DNA of 64,000 bases from Aliarcobacter faecis. GTDB taxonomy: Bacteria; Campylobacterota; Campylobacteria; Campylobacterales; Arcobacteraceae. Positions within the stretch are counted from its first letter, which is position 1; the number at the start of each line of letters is the position of its first letter. Under the pieces are notes generated by a model. The model saw only the letters and a list, made by a program, of their open reading frames with translations. It was not told where the DNA came from and ran no database searches. The stretch is taken from positions 1,240,001-1,304,000 of the forward strand of contig NZ_CP053837.1 in NCBI RefSeq assembly GCF_013201705.1, written 5' to 3'. This document shows positions 17,925 through 26,355 of the stretch, piece by piece. Made by a program: the position numbers and the translations under genes.

Positions 17925-18846
17925 CTTTACTCTCTTTTTTTAGTGCAAAATCTATTGCTACACCTTCTCTTAAACCATCATCAAAAACTATAGAGTTAGA
18001 TTTTCCTAAAACTTCAAAAAACATTTTATAGATATATGTTCCAACTTCCATAAATTCAACTCTTCCACGACCTACTAATCTTGTTGTCTCTTCAATTGTT
18101 TTTGTTTTTAAAATATCTAAACCAGCTTCCAAATCTTCATATTCTAAAACCATTCCATTTATCTTATCTTTGTCATAATTAAAATAGTCCATTCCAATTT
18201 TAACAGCAGCTAATGTTGTTGGAGTTCCTGCAGTTGCTACAAAAGGAAAATCTTTTAAAGAAAAATCTAAACTAGATAAAAACTCTTTTACTTCCTCTTC
18301 TCTTTTTTTCAAATCTTCAAATAAATTACCATTTTTTAATGACTTTTGAGTCATAGTAACTATTCCAAAATCAAAACTTCTACTAAAAAACTCATCGTCA
18401 CAACTTATTGTAAGCTCTGTTGAACCACCTCCAATATCTAAAACCATAAAGTTTTTTGATGGTAATTTTTCTCTTTTTAAAGCATATTTTATTGCTAAAA
18501 GTGTTAGCCTTGCTTCTTCATATGGATCTATTATTTTAAAATCTGCTCCACTATTTTTTAAAAAAAATTCTAAAACTTCTTTTGAGTTTTTTGCCGTTCT
18601 CATAGCAGCAGTTGTAACACAAACTGCATCTTTTGGGTCAAAATTTAGTTTTTCTGAAGCAGTTTTCAAAGCTTCTATTACTCTAATTTGTGCTTCAAAA
18701 CTTATTATTCCACTATTTACTAAACCATCAGCAAGTCCAACAACTTGATGATATTCATCAAGAATTTTAAAATTTAAGCAATCAAACTTTAAAACCCTAA
18801 AAGAGTTTGAGCCTAAATCAATAGATATAACTTCACTCTTTTTCAT
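17917..18846 (-). CDS. Ppx/GppA-family phosphatase
   Basis: A 309-residue member of the actin-fold Ppx/GppA family, which hydrolyses polyphosphate or pppGpp. The P-loop ISIDLGSNSFRVLKFD (8-23) and second phosphate motif LDIGGGSTEL are intact. Length is the short form without the C-terminal HD domain of E. coli Ppx, so the preferred substrate cannot be told. It overlaps the phosphatidyltransferase gene upstream by four bases, and that gene overlaps the diguanylate cyclase, giving a three-gene coupled operon. Confidence 0.88.
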   Translation of the reverse strand: MKKSEVISIDLGSNSFRVLKFDCLNFKILDEYHQVVGLADGLVNSGIISFEAQIRVIEALKTASEKLNFDPKDAVCVTTAAMRTAKNSKEVLEFFLKNSGADFKIIDPYEEARLTLLAIKYALKREKLPSKNFMVLDIGGGSTELTISCDDEFFSRSFDFGIVTMTQKSLKNGNLFEDLKKREEEVKEFLSSLDFSLKDFPFVATAGTPTTLAAVKIGMDYFNYDKDKINGMVLEYEDLEAGLDILKTKTIEETTRLVGRGRVEFMEVGTYIYKMFFEVLGKSNSIVFDDGLREGVAIDFALKKESKAS

Positions 18847-19400
18847 AAATGTTTAATTTTTATTTTAGAATTTAGTAGAAATCCAATAATTAACATCATT
18901 CCTAAAATAAAATATTCATGAACAAAGCCAGTTAAATAGACCAAATAAACAACCCAAAGTAAAATTGCTCCTAAAGGGGTAGGAACTCCTGTAAAATATT
19001 TTTCTACTTCACCCTCTTCAGCATTTAAATTAAATTGAATAAGTCTTCTAAGTCCTGAAATAATATAATAGACAAAAGCCCCTGCAACTAATGCCATATT
19101 AAAGAACTCCTCTTTACCATTAAAAATAGCAAAATAAATAAACATAGCAGGAACAATAACAAAAGACAGAAAATCAGCATAAGAGTCAAGCTGTATTCCA
19201 AACTCAGTAGAAAGATTGTATTTTCTTGCAATTTTTCCATCAAAAATATCAAAAGCACCTGCTAGCCAAGCAAATAAAGCTGCAGCAAAAAACTCATTAT
19301 GAGTTAAAAAATATATTGCAAAAATTCCACTAGTTATGTTAAAAAAAGTTACAATATTTGCTAAATTAAAATGACTATATTTATTGAATAGAAAATTCAT
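18843..19400 (-). CDS. CDP-alcohol phosphatidyltransferase (PssA-like)
   Basis: A 185-residue membrane enzyme with about six helices and a perfect CDP-alcohol phosphotransferase motif: DIFDGKIAR, then G and D-x3-D (GIQLDSYAD), at residues about 49-74. The family exchanges CMP for an alcohol such as serine, glycerol phosphate, inositol or choline. The TGVPTPLGA loop and length favour phosphatidylserine synthase, but the substrate is not fixed by sequence. It is coupled by four-base overlaps to neighbours on both sides. Confidence 0.85.
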   Translation of the reverse strand: MNFLFNKYSHFNLANIVTFFNITSGIFAIYFLTHNEFFAAALFAWLAGAFDIFDGKIARKYNLSTEFGIQLDSYADFLSFVIVPAMFIYFAIFNGKEEFFNMALVAGAFVYYIISGLRRLIQFNLNAEEGEVEKYFTGVPTPLGAILLWVVYLVYLTGFVHEYFILGMMLIIGFLLNSKIKIKHL

Positions 19401-20509
19401 TCTTCCTCTTTTTTGTATATTTTATATTGGTTTCTTCCACTGTTTTTTGCCCAATATAAGGACTCATCAGCCATTTTATATAATCTATTTGCAGAAATAT
19501 AAGTTTTCGACTCATAAAGCACTGCTCCAATAGAGACTGAAACCAAGTTGCATATTTTACTATTTTTATGCTCAATTTGTAATTTGACAACTTCTTCATT
19601 TAGCTCTTTTAGATATTTTTCTAAAATTTCTTTATCAATATTAAATAAAATAATTCCAAACTCTTCACCACCTAATCTAAAAACATATTCATACTGTTTT
19701 TTAAAATGCTCCTTAATACAAAGTGAAACTTTTTTTAATGCAATATCGCCCATATCATGTCCATAAGTATCATTATAATCCTTAAAATAATCAATATCAA
19801 CGATAATTAAAGCACTTTGCCAAGAGTTTTCATTTGAAATAAAAGTCATACTATCAAAAATAGTATCAAAATGTTTTCTATTGTATAAAGTTGTAAGAGA
19901 GTCTGTAATTGATTCTATTTGATATTTTTTATTTAATATCTCAAGCTGTTTATCTTTTTTTATAATTTGATAAACAATAAATAATATTATAATAAATGCA
20001 AAAAATAGAATAAATAATATATTATAAAAGATATAATTTTGCATCTGTTCATAATCTTTCAAAAAAGATTTCCTTTGTTCAAATGCTTGTTTTGTCTCAT
20101 ATTTTATTAAAAAATCTGCATTATTTAAATTTTTTTGATAATTTTCTATCCTATTTTCTTCAAATGATTTTAATAAATCCTGATTTATAGACTCAACTAC
20201 CTCTTTCTCTTTTTGAGTTTTAAAAGATAAATAGTAATAGTTCCACTCTTCTAAAATAGATTTTTTCTCTTTACTAATATCACAATTTTTATCATTACTT
20301 AAACAACTAATTATAGTTTCAAAATCACTTTTTATTGCTTGAAGCTTAACAACTGGTATGAAATCACCAAAATATAATAAATCTATCTGTTTTTTTAGCT
20401 TTTCAACTTGAGAATTAAATAAAAAAGCTGAAACTATCAATGCTAAAAAAACAGTAAAGACAAGTAAAAACAATCTAGAAATTGTTGATTTTAAAAAGTT
20501 AATTATCAT
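19397..20509 (-). CDS. Membrane diguanylate cyclase (GGDEF domain)
   Basis: A 370-residue protein that makes cyclic di-GMP. Two membrane helices (about 12-30 and 155-178) bracket a helical periplasmic sensor region of about 120 residues. A GGDEF domain follows (about 205-365) with DSLTTLYNRKHFD and the active-site motif GGEEF in RLGGEEFGIILF. No RxxD inhibitory site is seen just before GGEEF, so product inhibition may be absent. The sensor region has two Cys (CLSNDKNCD) that could form a disulphide in the periplasm. First gene of the operon. Confidence 0.92.
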   Translation of the reverse strand: MIINFLKSTISRLFLLVFTVFLALIVSAFLFNSQVEKLKKQIDLLYFGDFIPVVKLQAIKSDFETIISCLSNDKNCDISKEKKSILEEWNYYYLSFKTQKEKEVVESINQDLLKSFEENRIENYQKNLNNADFLIKYETKQAFEQRKSFLKDYEQMQNYIFYNILFILFFAFIIILFIVYQIIKKDKQLEILNKKYQIESITDSLTTLYNRKHFDTIFDSMTFISNENSWQSALIIVDIDYFKDYNDTYGHDMGDIALKKVSLCIKEHFKKQYEYVFRLGGEEFGIILFNIDKEILEKYLKELNEEVVKLQIEHKNSKICNLVSVSIGAVLYESKTYISANRLYKMADESLYWAKNSGRNQYKIYKKEEE

Positions 20510-20568
20510 AAAAATTATTTTAGCAAATTTATCTTTAATTTATAGAAAAATAACTATATTTGTGCTAG

Positions 20569-20574
20569 TATAAA
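20569..20574 (+). promoter_or_regulatory. Candidate extended -10 for the metalloprotease-trx operon
   Basis: TATAAA preceded by TGTGCTAG lies 22-27 bases before the ATG at 20596 in the divergent gap with the diguanylate cyclase gene. Motif match only. Confidence 0.3.
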
Positions 20575-20595
20575 AAAAAGAAATAAGAGATTACT

Positions 20596-21090
20596 ATGGA
20601 ATTAGGAAACAATTATTTAAGCGCCTCTACAATCTACTCTCAATTAGCTCAAAAGAAAAGTGAACTAGCAAGTATTGATAAAAAAGAGGCTCAAAAATCA
20701 GCTTTTGAAAAAAAAGATGAAGTAGTTTTAAGTGAAAAAAACTATGATGAAAGTGATTACTCTAGAGTTATCGAGAAATTTAAATCAAAAGATAGTGAAA
20801 TTAGAAACCATGAACAAACACATGCTAGTTTAGGGACAACAACAACTCCCATAAATTATAATTATCAGATGGCACCAGATGGAAAACTTTATGCAACTGG
20901 TGGATATGTAAAGTTTGATGTATCAATTCCAAAAGATGAAAAAGAGGCTTTAGTAAAATTAGATGAACTTGAAAAAGCTTCAGGTTCACCTAGTGATTTA
21001 AGTGGTGCAGACATAGGAATATCACAAATTGCAAATTTAAATAAAATGCTAATATTAAGCTTAAAAGGAGATGAAAATGAGAATAGATAA
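20596..21090 (+). CDS. Putative metalloprotease, CJM1_0395 / SprA-related family
   Basis: A 164-residue protein whose centre reads IRNHEQTHASLG (about residues 72-83). The HExTH core is a zinc-protease motif (HExxH), and MAPDGKLYATGGYVKFD follows as in the SprA-related/CJM1_0395 family of Campylobacterota. The N-terminal 60 residues are polar and probably unstructured, with no signal peptide. No substrate is known for the family. It overlaps the next small gene by 14 bases and shares an operon with a thioredoxin. Confidence 0.8.
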   Translation: MELGNNYLSASTIYSQLAQKKSELASIDKKEAQKSAFEKKDEVVLSEKNYDESDYSRVIEKFKSKDSEIRNHEQTHASLGTTTTPINYNYQMAPDGKLYATGGYVKFDVSIPKDEKEALVKLDELEKASGSPSDLSGADIGISQIANLNKMLILSLKGDENENR

Positions 21091-21316
21091 TAATTTAGGA
21101 GCTATGGTTAGCTCTGCATTACAACTTCAAGAAAATGCTTCAAATATATCAGATATTGCTTCTCTTGTAGCTGATCCTTCACTTAAGGAAGTTGCTGGTG
21201 ATTTAATGGAACAAGTAGCAGGACAAATTCCAGAGATTATCTCTTATAGTGCAAATGCAAAAAGTGTTGAAGTTCAAAGTGCAGTTATGGATAGATTATT
21301 GGATTTAAAGGCATAA
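21077..21316 (+). CDS. Small helical protein, 79 aa, unknown
   Basis: Begins MRIDNNLGAMVSSALQL and continues as amphipathic helices with a regular hydrophobic pattern to the C-terminus. The MRIDNN start and helical SALQLQENASNI segment recall the tips of flagellar axial proteins, but the match is too short to name a family. ATG 21077 is preferred to 21071, because GGAG ends at 21070 and leaves six bases to 21077 and none to 21071. It lies between the putative metalloprotease and trxC with minimal gaps. Confidence 0.65.
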   Translation: MRIDNNLGAMVSSALQLQENASNISDIASLVADPSLKEVAGDLMEQVAGQIPEIISYSANAKSVEVQSAVMDRLLDLKA

Positions 21317-21317
21317 A

Positions 21318-21749
21318 ATGTCATCTTTAAATGTTATCTGTCCACACTGCTTAAAAGTAAATAAGATACCACAAAAAGAGAGTTATTCAAAAGCAAATTG
21401 TGGTTCTTGTAAAAACTCTTTACTTGATACCACACCAATAGAAGCAAATGAAGAGAATATTGACCATATTTTAGTAAACTCTGATATTCCTGTAATTATA
21501 GATTTTTGGGCACCTTGGTGTGGTCCTTGTAAAATGTTTGCTCCAATATTTAATCAAACTGCACAAAAATATCCATTAAAAGCACTATTTGTAAAAGTAA
21601 ATACAGAAGCATTACCAAATTTAGGAGCTAGATTTCAAATAAGATCAATTCCTACTTTAGTTGTTTTTAAAAATGGCTTAGAGAAAAAAAGAAATAGTGG
21701 AGCTTTAGATCCACTAAGATTGAGTAATTTTATAAATGAGTTTATTTAA
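21318..21749 (+). CDS. trxC: Thioredoxin 2 (TrxC-like) with N-terminal zinc ribbon
   Basis: A 143-residue thiol-disulphide reductase. Two CxxC pairs near the N-terminus (CPHC at about 8-11 and CGSC at about 28-31) bind zinc in TrxC. The thioredoxin domain follows with active site WAPWCGPCK and the cis-proline loop RSIPTLVVF. The zinc ribbon separates it from plain TrxA and is linked with oxidative stress in other bacteria. It starts one base after the small helical gene and ends at a strong terminator. Confidence 0.92.
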   Translation: MSSLNVICPHCLKVNKIPQKESYSKANCGSCKNSLLDTTPIEANEENIDHILVNSDIPVIIDFWAPWCGPCKMFAPIFNQTAQKYPLKALFVKVNTEALPNLGARFQIRSIPTLVVFKNGLEKKRNSGALDPLRLSNFINEFI

Positions 21750-21787
21750 AAAGTTTATAAAGATCGATTTTTCTTTATAAACTTTTT
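21748..21787. terminator. Strong bidirectional terminator between trxC and DUF523
   Basis: Fifteen perfectly paired bases, AAAAAGTTTATAAAG against CTTTATAAACTTTTT, enclose a ten-base loop. A/T tracts at both ends make it usable on both strands. The last codons of the DUF523 gene lie inside the stem. Confidence 0.85.
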
Positions 21788-22255
21788 TAGCTCATCAAGT
21801 TCAAATTCACTAAAAACTTTAATTCCATTCTCTTCTAAAAGTCTTGCACTCAAACCTTTTTCTTCTATCAATTTTTCACTAAAAGTTCCATCATAAACCT
21901 CTTTATTTCCACAAGATGGTGATTTAGATTTAAATAACGCAACTTTTATACCATTTTGTAAACAAATATCAAGAGCTTTTTTAGCACCCATTAAAAAATT
22001 TATTGTTACATCATTTTGTTCAATATCAACAACTTTAAAAGGCTTTCCATGACTAATTATTTCAGCTTTATTTCTTGGAATAGTAAGTCCTCCTGCAACT
22101 TCTGGACAGATAGAAAATATCTCATTTTCACACATAATATCCATAAATAACTCTTTTTGACTAAATTTAAACTTTGGATTTAAAGCAACACTAGAGTTTG
22201 CCCCATCATATCTTGTATCTTCTCCTAAAAGACAAGATGAAACTAATATTTTCAT
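21755..22255 (-). CDS. DUF523 family protein
   Basis: A 166-residue protein that opens with the DUF523 signature KILVSSCLLGEDTRYDG. It has CPEVAGGLTIPR near residue 50 and KSKSPSCGN near 110; the conserved cysteines suggest a metal or cluster site. The family is widespread and not biochemically defined. It overlaps the TtcA-like gene upstream by four bases, so the two are co-translated. Confidence 0.88.
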   Translation of the reverse strand: MKILVSSCLLGEDTRYDGANSSVALNPKFKFSQKELFMDIMCENEIFSICPEVAGGLTIPRNKAEIISHGKPFKVVDIEQNDVTINFLMGAKKALDICLQNGIKVALFKSKSPSCGNKEVYDGTFSEKLIEEKGLSARLLEENGIKVFSEFELDELKKFIKKNRSL

Positions 22256-23034
22256 ATATTCTCATCTTCAATATTTAATTTTATATCTTTTAAATCTTTA
22301 TAAAAAAATGTTGGGAGTTGTATATTACTAAAAGCAGCTTTCATAGAGACAAATATTTTAGGATTTTGCTCTTCTAGTTTTGCTAAAAGCTCCTTTGTTG
22401 TAGCTCTTGCATGAGGCATTTTTACATCAAATCTAAGACCTGGACATGCTTCATCTCCAATAACTCTAATCTCATTTGAAGTAGCAAAAGCACGAAGTTG
22501 TCTCTCTCTACAAAAGATTAAAGGACGAATAACCTCTAAACCATTATTTGCAGTATATTTTGGAGGCATTGTTCTCATTGTTCCATTATAAAAGAAATTC
22601 ATGAAATATGACTCCATAGCATCATCTAAATGGTGTCCTAATGCTACTTTATTATATCCTTGCTCTAAAGCTGTTGTATATAAATATCCTCTTCTCATTC
22701 TTGAAAAAAATGAACAAAAAGATGAGTTTTTTCTTATTTTTTCACCTGCAAGATCAAAAATTTGAGTATCAATTATTTGATGTTCTATTCCATGTTCTTT
22801 ACAGTGATTACTTAAAAACTCTACTTGCTCACCCATTCCATAAGTTATCGTTACAGCTTTAAAATCAAATTTAAATGGAGCTTTTTTTTTCATTCTATTT
22901 AGAGTATGAAGTAGTGTTAGTGAATCTTTTCCTCCACTAAATCCAACCATCACTCTATCACCCTCTTTTATTAAACCAAATTCTGCATTTACTTTTGCTA
23001 CATTTGATGTTATTTTTTTACTTATTTCTACCAA
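22252..23034 (-). CDS. TtcA-like PP-loop tRNA thiolation enzyme, cluster Cys altered
   Basis: A 260-residue ATP-dependent PP-loop enzyme of the TtcA family, which in E. coli puts sulphur on C32 of some tRNAs. The PP-loop SGGKDS is at 33-38 and GHHLDDAMES at about 133-142. E. coli TtcA holds a [4Fe-4S] cluster with three Cys; the first pair is C-x2-C before SRLRRG. Here that site reads CSFFSRMRRG, so C107 remains but F110 replaces the second Cys. C197 (ACPGLRF) could be the third. The same fold with a different or no cluster is likely, so the exact reaction is open. Confidence 0.78.
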   Translation of the reverse strand: MVEISKKITSNVAKVNAEFGLIKEGDRVMVGFSGGKDSLTLLHTLNRMKKKAPFKFDFKAVTITYGMGEQVEFLSNHCKEHGIEHQIIDTQIFDLAGEKIRKNSSFCSFFSRMRRGYLYTTALEQGYNKVALGHHLDDAMESYFMNFFYNGTMRTMPPKYTANNGLEVIRPLIFCRERQLRAFATSNEIRVIGDEACPGLRFDVKMPHARATTKELLAKLEEQNPKIFVSMKAAFSNIQLPTFFYKDLKDIKLNIEDENI

Positions 23035-23109
23035 TTTTAATATTCCTAAACTATATTTTTTTGCGATTATATCTAAAAAGTTTTAATAAACTATTTTAGT
23101 TAAAAACTA

Positions 23110-23115
23110 TATAAT
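23110..23115 (+). promoter_or_regulatory. Candidate -10 box for the moeA operon
   Basis: TATAAT lies 31-36 bases before the ATG at 23146 in the divergent gap with the TtcA-like gene, with T/A-rich DNA upstream. Motif match only. Confidence 0.4.
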
Positions 23116-23145
23116 CCAATTTAAAATATTATTTAAAGAGTTAAA

Positions 23146-23346
23146 ATGACACTAGAAGAAGAGAAAATATTTATAGATAAAATAAAAGAGACTATTTTAC
23201 CTGTGGCAATTTATTTAAATGAAAGCCAAATTAAAAAAATTATTGAAGATGTTGAAAGTTCAAATGAAAACTTACCTGATGGTTTTGGAAAAATGCTTTA
23301 TGAACAAATTATTATTTTAAAACAAAATAGATTGAGTCAAAAATAA
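23146..23346 (+). CDS. Hypothetical protein, 66 aa
   Basis: A small, mostly helical acidic protein (MTLEEEKIFIDKIKETILP) with no membrane segment or metal motif. It is kept as a gene because it follows a good -10 box and ends directly at the moeA start (its stop TAA overlaps the ATG of moeA by one base). No family recognised. Confidence 0.65.
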   Translation: MTLEEEKIFIDKIKETILPVAIYLNESQIKKIIEDVESSNENLPDGFGKMLYEQIIILKQNRLSQK

Positions 23347-24563
23347 TGAGAGAGTTTATAACTTATAAAAAATCTTTAGAAATTTTAGAAAATATTAATA
23401 TAACTCCTTCTACAAAAAAATTATTTATTTCAAATTCAGTTGGATATATTTTAGCTAAAGATATTATAGCTAATCATAATAGTCCAGAATTTCCAACTTC
23501 TGGTATGGATGGATATGCTTTTAAATATGAAGATATAAACAGTGAATATTTAGAAATTATTGATAAAAATCCAGCTGGTTTTGTGGTTGAAACTACTGTT
23601 GTAAATAAAACTTGTATTAAAACTTTTACGGGTTCATTGATGCCAAAAGGTAGTGATACTTTAATTCCTATTGAAAATGTTGAAGTTTTAGAAAATAAGA
23701 TAAAAATCATAAAACCAGTACCTTTTGGCTTTGCAGTAAGAAATATTGGTGAAAACTACAAAAAAGATGAAGTTTTAATTAAAAAAGGAACAAAAATAGG
23801 TTTTAGTGAAATTGGGGTATTAGCTTCACTAAATATTGTTCAAGTTGATGTTTATATAAATCCAACTATTGCAGTTGCAAGTACAGGTAGTGAAATATTA
23901 GATTTAGGAATTCCTCAAACAAATGCTTCTCAAATAAGAAGTTCAAATCATCTAACTTTAGAAGCTTTATTTAAAACAAATGGTGCAGATGTTTTACAAA
24001 TGGGTCCAATAGATGATGATTTTGAAAACATCACAAACTTCTTTCTTAACTCTTTAAAAAAAGCAGATATTATTGTAACAACTGGTGGAGTTAGTGTTGG
24101 GGATTATGATTTAGTTCAAGATGTAATAAAAGATAGATTAAAAGCAAAAGTTCTTTTTCATGGAGTTTTATTAAAACCAGGAATGCATATTTTAGTTGCT
24201 ATAAAAGATGAAAAAATCATTATTGCACTTCCAGGATTTGCATATTCTTCAACTATTTGTGCAATTTTATATGTTTTACCTTTAATATATAAATTTAGAA
24301 ATAGTAATGAAAAACTTCCATTTGTAAAAGCAAGAATTACTCAAGATTTCAAAAAATCTCAAGATAAAACTATCTTTACTGCTTGTAATGTTATATATGA
24401 GAATAGTGAATATACTATAGATTTTGTAGGTAAAAAAGCTGGAACTAGTGCAATTTTAACAAATATGCTAGGAAATCCTGCACTTTTAATGCAAGAGCAA
24501 AATAGCCATGATATAAAAAATGGAGATTTAGTAGATATTCTTTTACTAAACAATTTAAAATAG
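23346..24563 (+). CDS. moeA: Molybdopterin molybdotransferase
   Basis: A 405-residue MoeA, which inserts molybdate into adenylated molybdopterin. Present are PTSGMDGYAF near residue 49, FTGSLMPKGSDT near 95, the MPT-binding TTGGVSVGDYDLV near 243 and LPGFAYSS near 298. It is a full-length single copy here, with no other molybdenum cofactor gene in the window. The transporter that follows starts GTG inside its stop codon (TAGTG). Confidence 0.94.
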   Translation: MREFITYKKSLEILENINITPSTKKLFISNSVGYILAKDIIANHNSPEFPTSGMDGYAFKYEDINSEYLEIIDKNPAGFVVETTVVNKTCIKTFTGSLMPKGSDTLIPIENVEVLENKIKIIKPVPFGFAVRNIGENYKKDEVLIKKGTKIGFSEIGVLASLNIVQVDVYINPTIAVASTGSEILDLGIPQTNASQIRSSNHLTLEALFKTNGADVLQMGPIDDDFENITNFFLNSLKKADIIVTTGGVSVGDYDLVQDVIKDRLKAKVLFHGVLLKPGMHILVAIKDEKIIIALPGFAYSSTICAILYVLPLIYKFRNSNEKLPFVKARITQDFKKSQDKTIFTACNVIYENSEYTIDFVGKKAGTSAILTNMLGNPALLMQEQNSHDIKNGDLVDILLLNNLK

Positions 24564-25456
24564 TGTCAAAACAGATTTTTTATCCCCTAATCATTATATC
24601 TATGATTTTCTGGGGAGCCTCTTGGATTAGTACAAAAGTTCTTACAAACTATATAGATGCCTATGAAATGGTATTCTTAAGAATGGGAATTTGTTTTTTA
24701 TCTATGGCACCTATAATTCTTTTTTTAAAAATGAACTATAAACTAAATTTTAAAACTCTTATTTTAATTCTTTTTGCTTCACTTTTTTTGGTTTTATACT
24801 CTGTTTTTATGTATTTAGGAGTTGAACATGGAACAGGAAGTTTGGGTGGAGCAATGGTACCTTCAATGATTCCAATAATAACTTATATTTTTGTTGCAAT
24901 ATTAAGTAGAAAAACTATTAGTTTAAAACACTCTTTTGCATTAATTTTAGGTGCATTTGGTGTTTTAAATATGATAAATATCTATCAATTTGATATAGAT
25001 ATTATTTTTAGTAAATATAATATCTTTTTTATTGTAGCTTCGATGCTTTGGGCTATTATTACAATAATTACTTCAAAATCAACAAAAATAAATGCTTTTG
25101 TTTTTACAACTTATACCTATTTAATCTCAAGTTCTATTTTATATCTTTTTTTTATAGATAATTCAATCTTTACAAAAGTATTATCTTTTGATACTACTTT
25201 TTGGTTTAATATGTTTATTATTACACTTTTAAGCACAACTTTTGCAACCTCGATATATTTTTTTGGAGCAACAAAGTATGGAGCAAAAGAGGTATCTAGT
25301 TTTGTATTTTTAGTTCCTGCAAGTGCAATAATCATAGGATACATATTTTTAGATGAAAAAATTGAGTTTTCAACTATTATTGGAGTGTTTTTTGCAATGA
25401 TTGCAATTTATATTTTAAATAATTTAAGCTTTCCTAAATTTTTGAAGAGAGCTTAA
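24563..25456 (+). CDS. DMT-superfamily EamA-type transporter
   Basis: A 297-residue protein with ten predicted membrane helices in two EamA repeats (about 5-140 and 150-290). It starts FYPLIIISMIFWGASWIS and has the typical second-repeat FLVPASAIIIGYIFLDE. Family members export amino acids or metabolites, or are of unknown substrate. The start is GTG overlapping the moeA stop. It converges with the zinc metallopeptidase gene six bases away, with no clear hairpin between. Confidence 0.87.
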   Translation: MSKQIFYPLIIISMIFWGASWISTKVLTNYIDAYEMVFLRMGICFLSMAPIILFLKMNYKLNFKTLILILFASLFLVLYSVFMYLGVEHGTGSLGGAMVPSMIPIITYIFVAILSRKTISLKHSFALILGAFGVLNMINIYQFDIDIIFSKYNIFFIVASMLWAIITIITSKSTKINAFVFTTYTYLISSSILYLFFIDNSIFTKVLSFDTTFWFNMFIITLLSTTFATSIYFFGATKYGAKEVSSFVFLVPASAIIIGYIFLDEKIEFSTIIGVFFAMIAIYILNNLSFPKFLKRA

Positions 25457-25462
25457 AATTAT

Positions 25463-26353
25463 TTAGTTAATTGAACAAGTTTTTAAATCTCCACTATAAA
25501 AACCTTTTTTTAAAGCTTCCATTCTATCTTTTGAACTTCCATGAGTAAATGAATCTGGAACTACATACCCCTGAGCTTGTTTTTGCAAAGTATCATCTCC
25601 AATAGCACTAGCAGCTCTTAATCCAGCTTCTAAATCACCCTCTTCTATTGAGCCAAACTTAGTTTTTGAGTAATATGCCCAAATTCCTGCATAACAATCA
25701 GCTTGTAACTCAACTTTTACTTGTAAAGCATTTTGTTCTTTTGTTGAAAGAGCCTGTTTTTCTGCTTGAATCTTATTCAGTATTCCAAGCAAATTTTGTA
25801 CATGATGCCCTATTTCATGAGCAACTACATAAGCTTGTGCAAACTCTCCTGGTGCTTTATATTTTTTTGCTAATTCATCAAAGAATGATAAATCTAAATA
25901 TACCTTTTTATCAATAGGACAGTAAAAAGGTCCAACTTGAGAAGATGCAAATCCACAAGAACTTTTTACTCCTCCTCGAAAAAGTACAAGCTTAGCATCA
26001 CTATATTTTAGTCCATTCTTTTTTAAAACTTCTTTCCAAATATCTTCTGTTTGAGCTAAAACAACACTTACAAAAACTGCTTGTTTATCATCTTGCTGTT
26101 TGTTTATAACTTTTTGTTCAGAAGTTTGAGTAGTATGTCCACCCTCTAAAAAAGCAAGAGGATTTATTCCAAATCCAAAATAAAGTACAACTCCAATAAC
26201 TAAAATAACTCTTCCTATAGTTGTTCCTAAAAGAGTTTTTATTATAGGAAGAAGTGATAAAATAGACCCTGCATTAGTTCGGCTCCCAAAACTTTGAGTT
26301 TCATCTCTTCTATCTTCAATATTAGAACTTCGTCTATTATCTTCCCACTTCAT
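25463..26353 (-). CDS. Neutral zinc metallopeptidase, YpfJ family
   Basis: A 296-residue protein: a charged N-terminus with RRSSNIEDRRD, one membrane helix (47-66), then an external zinc-protease domain. The active site HEIGHH begins at H179, with ELQADCYAGIW further on as the third-ligand region. Two cysteine motifs (SSCGFA and FYCPIDKK) are conserved in the family. Substrates are not known. It is the last gene of the leftward operon; rmuC begins three bases upstream. Confidence 0.9.
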   Translation of the reverse strand: MKWEDNRRSSNIEDRRDETQSFGSRTNAGSILSLLPIIKTLLGTTIGRVILVIGVVLYFGFGINPLAFLEGGHTTQTSEQKVINKQQDDKQAVFVSVVLAQTEDIWKEVLKKNGLKYSDAKLVLFRGGVKSSCGFASSQVGPFYCPIDKKVYLDLSFFDELAKKYKAPGEFAQAYVVAHEIGHHVQNLLGILNKIQAEKQALSTKEQNALQVKVELQADCYAGIWAYYSKTKFGSIEEGDLEAGLRAASAIGDDTLQKQAQGYVVPDSFTHGSSKDRMEALKKGFYSGDLKTCSIN

Positions 26354-26355
26354 CT

